A stretch of 11,739 nt of DNA from Chloroflexota bacterium. GTDB lineage: Bacteria; Chloroflexota; Dehalococcoidia; Lucifugimonadales; Australimonadaceae. Location of the stretch: positions 1 to 11,739 of the forward strand of contig JAPOOH010000132.1 of assembly GCA_026713505.1 (NCBI GenBank), in the 5' to 3' direction. The translations under genes were made by a program, and so were the position numbers. Shown here in pieces: positions 4,495 through 10,690 of the stretch (position 1 is its first letter; every line of letters starts with the position of its first letter). The notes beneath the pieces were generated by a model. That model was not told the origin of the DNA. It saw only the letters and a program-made list of their open reading frames with translations, and ran no database searches.

Positions 4495-7215
4495 TCACTC
4501 CCCCGCCGCTTCCAGCAGACGGCGAAGGTCGTGCTTCGCCTCAAGGATGTCGCCCCATAGGTCGCCCACGTCCGCCAGCCTCTGGTGCACAGTGTCGATG
4601 TTGAAGTCGCTCGGGTATACGTCGGGCAGCTCGTCCCAGCGGAGCGGCACGGAGACGGGCGCTCCCGGCAGCGGCCGCAGCGAGTAGACCGACGCCATGT
4701 TCTTCCCCATCACGTTCATGTTGTGGTCCAGGAAGATCTTCCCTGCCCGCTTGCTCACGCTCCACTCCATCGTCAGGTCGCGGGGCCGCTGCCGCTGCAG
4801 GAACCGCCCTATCAGCTCGCACGCCTTCCGCGTCACCGTGTAGTCGTACTCCCGCAGTATCGGCACGTAGATGTGCAGCCCCGTCTTGCCCGATGTCTTC
4901 AGGAAGGACGATAGCGAAAGCTGGTCCAGCAGGTCCTTCAACCCCAGCGCGACCTCCGCGCCCTTTGCGAACGCCCGCCGGTTCAGCTCAGGCTCCTCGC
5001 CCGCCTTCTCTGCCCCTGAGTAGATGTACGGGTCCAGATCGAACACGATGAAGTCCGGGTGGTTCAACACGCTCTGCCGCAGCTCGTCCTTCGAGCCGGT
5101 GAAGCTCTCGCGAAGGTGCACTGCGTCCGGTTCGATGGCCGTGCGCGACAGCCACGGGTGCAGTTCGAGGTCGGCGAGCTGAGCAAGCCAGACGAGCGTC
5201 GCCAGGTTGTTGACGACGAGGTAGTCCACGTCGCCTTCCGCCGCGGAGGAGAAGAGCCGCACCGTCTCCGCGAACGGCGGCAGGTCGTGCTCCCACCGCT
5301 TCTGGTAGAAGCTTCCGCCGTCTATGCCGTTCGGATAGCGCGTCATCGTCAACGGCCTGTCGCGCAGATGCGGGAGCAGGTGCGGAGCGACCTGCGCGTA
5401 GTAGCGGAGCATGTCGCCTTTGGTCACCGCCGCTCGGCGCTCCGTCTCCGGCCAGAACACCTTGTCCAGGTTGGTAACTGCGAACCGTTGCCCGCCTATC
5501 TCCACGTGGCCGTCCTTGCGGATACGCGCCAGCTGTTCGACCGCGTCGCGCGATTCGTCCTGCGCATCCGATGCGGCTGCCTCTTCCGCGAACGACGCCA
5601 CCGGTTGCGGCGTCTCCCGGACAACGGCACGGGGCTGCACGTCGTCCCGCAGCCCCAGGAAGACGGGAGCACGCAGTACGCTTTCCGTAGTCCACTGCGA
5701 GAACTTCACCTGGGCCACGCGCTCCGGTTTTACCCACGTCACCTGCACGGCGGCGAGGTCGGTGGGCACCTCGGGGAACGGGCAATCGTCCGTGCGCAGC
5801 GGCTCCAGCACGGCGAGCGTGCTGCGGAGCGCCTGCTGCGTAAAGCCACTGCCGGCCCGACCGGCGTAGGTGAGCACTCCGCCGTCGTAGTAGCCCAGTG
5901 CCACCGCCCCGAAGCTCTCCGCGCGCTCGCCCTCGCCCTTCGTGTACCCGGCGATGACGAACTCCTGCGAAAGCGTCAGCTTGATCTTCAACCAGTCCCG
6001 CGAGCGCTGCCCCGCGTCGTAGCGCGAGTCCCTGCGCTTGGCGACGATGCCCTCCAGTCCCAGCTGCTCCGCCACGCGGAAGAACGCCTCCCCCTCCCCT
6101 TCCACGTACTCCATGGAGCGGATGCGCTCGCTCGGCGGAACGGCCAGACGCAGGGCGTGCTTCCGCTGGTGGAGGGGCGCCTGTCGCAGGTCCCGTCCGT
6201 CCAGGTAGAGGATGTCGAACGGGTAGTAGGCGATGGTGGCCGCCTTCGCTGAGGCGCTCTCCGCACCGGGCACCTTGTACATCCCCGCATTGTTCTGCAG
6301 GAGGACGAAGTCCGGCAGGCCGTCGTCGCCCAGCGCAACGATCTCGCCGTCCAGGACCATCTCGCGGTGCGGCAGCACGGACAGGTCGTCCGCGATGGGC
6401 CGGAAGTTGCGCGTCATGTCCTTGCCCGTGCGGCTGATGAGCCGCACGTTTCCGTCCTGCAGGAACGCGAGCGCGCGGAAGCCGTCCAGCTTCGGCTCGA
6501 ACAGCCAGCCGGGTGAGGAGAAGACGCCGTCCACCGCGTGCGCCAGCATCGGCTTAAGCGTCCGCGGCATACGCGCGGGCTTGCCGAACGAGACTATTCC
6601 GGCGGCGAGAGACGGGTCCGGAAGCCTGCCCGACTTCAACTGCTCCAGGGTCAGCCCGCATACAACCGACCTGCCGTCGTCCAGAACGTCGCGCTCTGCG
6701 TCAGTGTGGGCGTCCCTGTGCTTGATGAGCAGCCACTCATTCGGGCCGCGCGTAGTGCGGACGAGCGTCCACGAGCCCTGCAGCTTGTGACCGCGCAGCG
6801 TGAACGACAGCTTGCCCGCCTCCAGCCCCGCAAGCATGCGCCGCTCTGCCTCGTCGCGGTCGTGCCAGCTCAGCCCGCCCTCGTCGGGGGAGTAGACGCC
6901 CATGTCCCAGACGATCACCTGCCCGGCGCCGTAGTTCCCGTCTCCTATAACTCCCTCGAACGAGGCGTAGTCCAGGGGGTGGTCCTCCACCAGCACGGCC
7001 AGGCGCTTCTCTTTGTTGTCGGTTGACGGCCCCTTGGGAACGGCCCAGGACTTGAGCGCACCGCCGAACTCCAGCCGGAAGTCGTAGTGCAGGCGAGAGG
7101 CCGCGTGCTTCTGCACGACGAAGGTCAGCGCGCCGGGACGCCGCTCAAGGGCATGCGGCGCGGGCTCGTTCGTCCCGCTGAAGTCGCGCTTCTCTTCGTA
7201 TCGTTCCAGTGTCAT
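4495..7215 (-). CDS. ligD: Multifunctional ATP-dependent DNA ligase LigD (phosphoesterase-ligase-polymerase)
   Basis: A 906-residue LigD, the end-processing and sealing enzyme of bacterial non-homologous end joining. Domains in order: 3'-phosphoesterase (about 10-170) with His37, His43, Asp45, Arg47, His79 and Tyr83 at the spacing of the Pseudomonas enzyme; ATP-dependent ligase (about 218-525) with the AMP-accepting Lys242 in FEPKLDGFRAL, LEGIVAKR (387-394), DWLKIK (407-412) and the OB-fold segment ending FLGLRDD; an acidic linker (about 530-565); and primase-type polymerase (about 567-900) with the metal Asp pair 726/728 in FDLDP, KTSGKTGLHIYVP (His781) and Asp830 in FLDHN. All catalytic residues seem intact. 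About 13 extra residues follow FDLDP, as I remember from Chloroflexota LigD. The ATG has no strong SD and lies 21 bp after a DUF2442/HTH gene, suggesting read-through from that operon. No Ku gene is in the window. Confidence 0.96.
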   Translation of the reverse strand: MTLERYEEKRDFSGTNEPAPHALERRPGALTFVVQKHAASRLHYDFRLEFGGALKSWAVPKGPSTDNKEKRLAVLVEDHPLDYASFEGVIGDGNYGAGQVIVWDMGVYSPDEGGLSWHDRDEAERRMLAGLEAGKLSFTLRGHKLQGSWTLVRTTRGPNEWLLIKHRDAHTDAERDVLDDGRSVVCGLTLEQLKSGRLPDPSLAAGIVSFGKPARMPRTLKPMLAHAVDGVFSSPGWLFEPKLDGFRALAFLQDGNVRLISRTGKDMTRNFRPIADDLSVLPHREMVLDGEIVALGDDGLPDFVLLQNNAGMYKVPGAESASAKAATIAYYPFDILYLDGRDLRQAPLHQRKHALRLAVPPSERIRSMEYVEGEGEAFFRVAEQLGLEGIVAKRRDSRYDAGQRSRDWLKIKLTLSQEFVIAGYTKGEGERAESFGAVALGYYDGGVLTYAGRAGSGFTQQALRSTLAVLEPLRTDDCPFPEVPTDLAAVQVTWVKPERVAQVKFSQWTTESVLRAPVFLGLRDDVQPRAVVRETPQPVASFAEEAAASDAQDESRDAVEQLARIRKDGHVEIGGQRFAVTNLDKVFWPETERRAAVTKGDMLRYYAQVAPHLLPHLRDRPLTMTRYPNGIDGGSFYQKRWEHDLPPFAETVRLFSSAAEGDVDYLVVNNLATLVWLAQLADLELHPWLSRTAIEPDAVHLRESFTGSKDELRQSVLNHPDFIVFDLDPYIYSGAEKAGEEPELNRRAFAKGAEVALGLKDLLDQLSLSSFLKTSGKTGLHIYVPILREYDYTVTRKACELIGRFLQRQRPRDLTMEWSVSKRAGKIFLDHNMNVMGKNMASVYSLRPLPGAPVSVPLRWDELPDVYPSDFNIDTVHQRLADVGDLWGDILEAKHDLRRLLEAAGE

Positions 7216-7236
7216 CGGAAAAGCCCGCCGATTCGG

Positions 7237-8013
7237 CTAGTACTCAGCGATTTCCTCCGGTTCCATGCCAAGCCGGCCAGCCAGTGCAAGCAACGTGTTG
7301 CTGTGCGGTTTGCGCACCTCTCCGCGTTCGATGCGGGCAACCTCCTTCGCGCTCAGGGGTGGGAAATCGCTCCGGCGCAGCCCGCGCTGCAAGCGGAGCC
7401 GGCGAAGCGCGCCACCGAAGGAATCGTCCTGCTGCAGGAGGCGAGACTTCGCCTCTCGCCTGAAGGAGGGGTCGAAATCGTACAGGATTGCGTCGGTCGC
7501 GGCTTCGTAGTCGCCTATGCGCAGGGTCTGGCCGAAGTCAGTCACCTGGAACCTCGTCCAGTCTGGCCAGCCCGCGAGCGGACGCGGTTCGAACCACGAG
7601 AACGGCACGAGGAGGCTGCTGAAGTCGCCGCGGTATAGGACCAGCATCTCGTCGTCCGGGTCGACGACTCCGCCGATGAAGAGGTCACGTCTCTTGTAGG
7701 AGTCCACTACGTCAAGCAAGTCACTCAGATCGAGGAGTTCCGCTCCAGCGATGACGCTCTTGAACAGGTGATGCAGATATGGGAGGCGGTGCGGTGCGAC
7801 CGGTTCCAGCGCCACAAGGTGCGGGGACGCGTTCCTTGTGGGTGCCGTGGTTGCGAACGTTGCAGTGGGTTCCGCAAGCATCCAGTGCCGTGGAGGCTTC
7901 TCCGCCTCCACGATGGCCTCCTCCGCTTCGCCGGGCGTGCAGATCCACTGGGCATCCGGGAAATCGTAGGGTTTCGCGGACAGCGGGCCGAGTACGAACA
8001 TGCGGTCAGTCAT
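7237..8013 (-). CDS. DUF2442-like protein with C-terminal XRE-type HTH (antitoxin/regulator candidate)
   Basis: A 258-residue protein. Residues 110-182 carry a run (VPFSWFEP, then RFQVTDFGQTLRIGDYEAATDAILYDFD) that resembles DUF2442, a small domain often paired with DUF4160. Residues 199-258 form an XRE/Cro-like HTH: ALRRLRLQRGLRRSDF, then SAKEVARIERGEVRKPHSNT and LLALAGRLGMEPEEI. Residues 1-105 are unassigned. The start chosen is the second ATG (8013), which has GGAG 7 nt upstream; the ATG at 8019 is only 1 nt from that GGAG. It overlaps the end of the DUF4160-like gene by 8 nt, so translation is probably coupled, and ligD starts 21 bp after its stop. The pair has the shape of a toxin-antitoxin operon, with this protein as the DNA-binding, probably autoregulating partner; that role is inferred. 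Confidence 0.72.
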   Translation of the reverse strand: MTDRMFVLGPLSAKPYDFPDAQWICTPGEAEEAIVEAEKPPRHWMLAEPTATFATTAPTRNASPHLVALEPVAPHRLPYLHHLFKSVIAGAELLDLSDLLDVVDSYKRRDLFIGGVVDPDDEMLVLYRGDFSSLLVPFSWFEPRPLAGWPDWTRFQVTDFGQTLRIGDYEAATDAILYDFDPSFRREAKSRLLQQDDSFGGALRRLRLQRGLRRSDFPPLSAKEVARIERGEVRKPHSNTLLALAGRLGMEPEEIAEY

Positions 8014-8290
8014 CGTCATGCTCCGCGCTTACGGGGTTCTCCGGGTACATATTGTCCCACTGCATGCAGAGGACCGTGTGTTGGTCCATCAGAGCCTCCA
8101 GCACGTCGTCGGACACTTCTCTCGGATGGGGGTCCGCGTCCATGAAGGAGCGTGTTCGTAGGTTCCACCGCCACACGTCCATCCTCCTGAGGACGGTCGC
8201 ATGTGGCGGTTCCAGCCTTTCTTTATCGCGTATCTTCACTTTCCATCCCTGTGCCCGCGCCCGTGAGGGCATCGGAAGTTCGTACGGCAT
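8006..8290 (-). CDS. DUF4160-like small protein (94 aa), partner of the DUF2442/HTH gene
   Basis: A 94-residue protein. GWKVKIRDKERLEPPHATV at 15-33 matches the DUF4160 signature, a strand followed by E-P-P-H and a second strand. The segment after it (VWRWNLRTRSFMD, then a helix EVSDDVLEALMDQH and WDNMYPENP) fits the C-terminal part loosely. DUF4160 proteins are short, often next to a DUF2442 gene, and have been predicted as toxin-antitoxin components; toxicity is unproven. It is first in the operon. The promoter sits almost on its start codon, leaving little or no leader. The only SD-like site (GAGG) would be about 12 nt from the ATG, so this mRNA may be leaderless. A second in-frame Met is at residue 7. 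Confidence 0.68.
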   Translation of the reverse strand: MPYELPMPSRARAQGWKVKIRDKERLEPPHATVLRRMDVWRWNLRTRSFMDADPHPREVSDDVLEALMDQHTVLCMQWDNMYPENPVSAEHDDD

Positions 8291-8291
8291 G

Positions 8292-8321
8292 AGTTTATCT
8301 GTCCTCTTTCCGCTATGTCAA
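8292..8321 (-). promoter_or_regulatory. Promoter of the DUF4160-DUF2442-ligD operon
   Basis: On the minus strand, a perfect TTGACA (8321-8316) stands 18 bp from TAAACT (8297-8292); GATAAA at 16 bp spacing is an alternative -10. The -10 ends only 1-3 nt before the ATG at 8290, so transcription would begin at or just inside the start codon. Confidence 0.5.
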
Positions 8322-8492
8322 ACTACGGGACATTCCTTCGCACCAGTCGCATGGGTTGGGCGTGGGCGAAACGCAGCCTACCCGTTCGCTGCGCCTCTCG
8401 GCCAGCGATGGCCGGACGGACGCCGCTTGCGCGGTGTGCGTCTTCTCCCTAAAGTATGCAATGCCCCTTATGGCTCGTGAGGTAATGTCTCG
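8322..8492 (+). promoter_or_regulatory. Divergent intergenic region with candidate promoter for the Rieske operon
   Basis: TTGCGC (8427-8432), 17 bp and TAAAGT (8450-8455) form a weak sigma70-like pair reading right, giving a leader of about 30 nt. A GGCCA-GCGA-TGGCC inverted repeat at 8400-8413 lies upstream of the -35 and could be an activator site or chance in GC-rich DNA. GAGG about 10 nt before ATG 8493 is a likely SD. Confidence 0.32.
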
Positions 8493-8690
8493 ATGGATGC
8501 CCGCACGCTCGTCATAGCAGCCGCCATCTGGCTGTTTCTGGTTATCGTTCCCTACATCCTCGGCCCGGTCTGGCTGGGGGGGGCACTGGACGGAAGCTAC
8601 GTCGTCGCGTTCATGATCTGGTTCGTCATCGCGGCGACGCTCTCCGCGGCAGCGTACGTCATGCACGTCCGGGAGTCGCAACAGCAGTAG
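8493..8690 (+). CDS. Small membrane protein with two transmembrane helices
   Basis: A 65-residue protein I cannot assign to a family. It has two hydrophobic stretches, about 5-29 and 36-58, joined by a short GGALDG turn, and a charged tail HVRESQQQ, consistent with a hairpin in the inner membrane. A GAGG site precedes the ATG by about 10 nt. It lies 32 bp before the Rieske oxygenase on the same strand and is probably in the same mRNA. It could anchor or assist a transporter or the oxygenase; this is inference from position only. Confidence 0.66.
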   Translation: MDARTLVIAAAIWLFLVIVPYILGPVWLGGALDGSYVVAFMIWFVIAATLSAAAYVMHVRESQQQ

Positions 8691-8712
8691 GCCCGCATCA
8701 TCGTTGTTGGAG

Positions 8713-8718
8713 GGAGGT
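8713..8718 (+). promoter_or_regulatory. SD deciding the start of the Rieske oxygenase
   Basis: GGAGGT ends 4 nt before ATG 8723 and overlaps the alternative GTG at 8717, so the ATG start is preferred. Confidence 0.7.
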
Positions 8719-8722
8719 GGAC

Positions 8723-10015
8723 ATGCTCACCCAGGAGATGAACGACCGCATCACTCGCGTGGGGCCGGGAACACCCATGGGCGAACTCATGCGACGCTAC
8801 TGGCACCCGATCGCCGGAAGTGTGCAACTGAACGATGACGATCCCACGAGGGAGATACGGCTCCTGGGGGAGGACCTCGTCCTCTACCGCGACGCCAGCG
8901 GCACGGTCGGACTCATCGAGCCCTCCTGCGCGCACCGCAAGGCCAACCTCTCATACGGCATCCCGGAGGAGAACGGACTCCGCTGCGCCTACCACGGCTG
9001 GATATTCAACGAGAACGGCCAGTGCGTCGACCAGCCATCCGAGCCGGAAGGCTCCAAGTTCAAGGAGAAGGTGCGCATCAAGGCGTACCAGGTGCAGGAA
9101 TACGCGGGCATCATATGGGCCTACATGGGACCTGCGCCCACCCCGCTCCTTCCTCGTTGGGACGTGCTGGAATGGGAGGGCCATCGGGAGTGGCAATCGC
9201 ATGACCTGCCGTGCAACTGGCTCCAGTGCCAGGAGAACTCGCTGGACCCGCTGCACTTCCAGTGGCTCCATCGCTACTTCGGGGGCTGGATGATGAACCG
9301 CGGCAAGCCGCAAGAGCAGCGCGACGCCTGGAACGCCACCACCGGCGCGAAGGGCCGCGAGCACAAGAAGATCGGTTTCGACATCATGGACTACGGCGTC
9401 ATCAAGCGCCGACTCGTAGGCGACGAGACGGAGGAGGACGAGTTCTGGCGCATCGGCCACCCCGTTCTCTTCCCCAACATCCTCCGCGTCGCCCACGGCA
9501 TGCAGTTCCGCACCCCGGTCGACGACACCCACACGCAGCACATCACCATGTCGTTCCGCCCCTACAAGGAGGGGGAGCCCCGCCAGACGGAAACTCCGTT
9601 CGTGGAGGAGCCGCTGTATGACGCCAACGGGCACATCCGCTACGACTACGTCGTTGCGCAGGACCAGTTGGCGTGGGTCATCCAGGGCCCGATCTCGGAC
9701 CGGACGACGGAGCGCCTGGGAGTCACCGACGTCGGCATCATCATGTACCGCCGCTTGCTGGACGAGCAGGCCCGCGTCGTGGAGGAGGGCGGCGAGCCCA
9801 TGAATATCCACCGCAACGAGGCGGAGAACGAGATCATCGTCCTGCCCTGCGAGTACTTCCAGTACCCCGGCTACGAGGGCACCGGCGGGCCGTTCAAGGA
9901 CCTTCGCCCCGCCCCGGCCGAGGTCGAGGCTGTCCTCTCAGGCGACGGCGCAGCGCTCAGCGAGTGGGAGGGCGTCCGCACCCTCACCGGTAAAGAGCGC
10001 TACACCTTCAGGTAG
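8723..10015 (+). CDS. Rieske non-heme iron aromatic-ring-type oxygenase, catalytic subunit
   Basis: A 430-residue oxygenase alpha subunit of the phthalate-dioxygenase-like class, which uses O2 and electrons from a partner reductase to hydroxylate or demethylate its substrate. Seen: Rieske [2Fe-2S] ligands Cys69, His71, Cys88 and His91 (CxH-x16-CxxH), then the catalytic domain with ENSLDPLHFQWLH: Asp175, the residue bridging the two metal centres, and iron ligands His178 and His183. The conserved QDQLAWVIQGPISDRTTERLG at 313-333 marks the class; Asp314 is a candidate third iron ligand. The start is ATG 8723, with GGAGGT 4 nt upstream. No ferredoxin or reductase gene is in the window, so electrons must come from elsewhere. 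It follows a small membrane protein and precedes a Cas4-like nuclease. The substrate is unknown; relatives act on phthalate, vanillate and other aryl acids. Confidence 0.93.
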   Translation: MLTQEMNDRITRVGPGTPMGELMRRYWHPIAGSVQLNDDDPTREIRLLGEDLVLYRDASGTVGLIEPSCAHRKANLSYGIPEENGLRCAYHGWIFNENGQCVDQPSEPEGSKFKEKVRIKAYQVQEYAGIIWAYMGPAPTPLLPRWDVLEWEGHREWQSHDLPCNWLQCQENSLDPLHFQWLHRYFGGWMMNRGKPQEQRDAWNATTGAKGREHKKIGFDIMDYGVIKRRLVGDETEEDEFWRIGHPVLFPNILRVAHGMQFRTPVDDTHTQHITMSFRPYKEGEPRQTETPFVEEPLYDANGHIRYDYVVAQDQLAWVIQGPISDRTTERLGVTDVGIIMYRRLLDEQARVVEEGGEPMNIHRNEAENEIIVLPCEYFQYPGYEGTGGPFKDLRPAPAEVEAVLSGDGAALSEWEGVRTLTGKERYTFR

Positions 10016-10023
10016 ACATCCGG

Positions 10024-10689
10024 GTGACTCTCGACGCACCGCAGGCCCGTGAGCGCCCGTATGTCTGGGTGACGTGGCTGCCGCGCCTCCTCTCCGGCAA
10101 CAACCGGTGCGAGTGGGCGTCCTGGTTCAAGGCGCAGCACGAAGGCTCCTCATGGGCACGCTCTCCCTCGACGTTCGACCACACCCGCTGGGCGCTCGAC
10201 CACACAGCGCTCCTCAGGTCGGAGCAGAAGCGGCTGGAGGCAGATGGCGAGGCCGTGAAGACGGAGCGCCAGAACCAGTTCCGGCTCAGGGGATGGCACG
10301 CTACGCTGAGCGGCATGCCTGACCTCGTTTCACTTCACGATGGCAACGTCGTCATCCACGACGTGAAGTCCGGCGAGCCGCACGCCTACCACGCCATCCA
10401 GGTGATGCTCTACATGTGGGCGTTCCCGCTTGCGCGGCGCGAGTACGCGGGCTTGCCGGTTGCCGGCCGCGTCGTCTACGGGGACCACGCTATCGACGTG
10501 CCAGCCTCCGCCGTCGACCAGACGTTCATCGACCGTGCCGCCGGCCTCATCAAGCGCCTTGCTGACACGGAACAGCCTCCGCCGCGGACCCCCAGCGCCT
10601 CCGAGTGCGCATTCTGCGAGATCACCGCCGCCGACTGCCCGGACCGCGTCGAGGAAGACGTCACCGAGGGCGAGACGGAGCTGTTCTAG
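10024..10689 (+). CDS. PD-(D/E)XK nuclease, Cas4/RecB-like with probable Fe-S cluster
   Basis: A 221-residue nuclease of the RecB/Cas4 type. The active-site motifs are present: GMPDLV (Asp100), VIHDVKSG (Asp113, Lys115) and HAIQVMLYMW (Gln126). Four Cys sit as in Cas4, AddB and Dna2: Cys29 near the N-terminus (NNRCEWASW) and Cys195, Cys198, Cys205 at the C-terminus (CxxC-x6-C), so a [4Fe-4S] cluster clamping the two ends is likely. It would cut or trim single-stranded DNA ends. The start is a GTG 8 nt after the Rieske stop, with only a poor SD; translation may be coupled. No cas1, cas2 or repeat array is present, so this is a stand-alone nuclease, perhaps for repair or defence. Its stop is one base from that of the convergent amidohydrolase. 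Confidence 0.82.
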   Translation: MTLDAPQARERPYVWVTWLPRLLSGNNRCEWASWFKAQHEGSSWARSPSTFDHTRWALDHTALLRSEQKRLEADGEAVKTERQNQFRLRGWHATLSGMPDLVSLHDGNVVIHDVKSGEPHAYHAIQVMLYMWAFPLARREYAGLPVAGRVVYGDHAIDVPASAVDQTFIDRAAGLIKRLADTEQPPPRTPSASECAFCEITAADCPDRVEEDVTEGETELF

Positions 10690-10690
10690 C

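Noticed and set aside
5059..6252. 397-residue plus-strand frame inside ligD
   Set aside because: Antisense to intact LigD domains; Arg/His-rich composition typical of a shadow.
8951..9811. 286-residue minus-strand frame over the Rieske oxygenase
   Set aside because: Antisense to a gene with all cofactor ligands in place.
10024..10689. Nuclease as part of a CRISPR-Cas adaptation module
   Set aside because: No cas1, cas2 or repeat array in the window.
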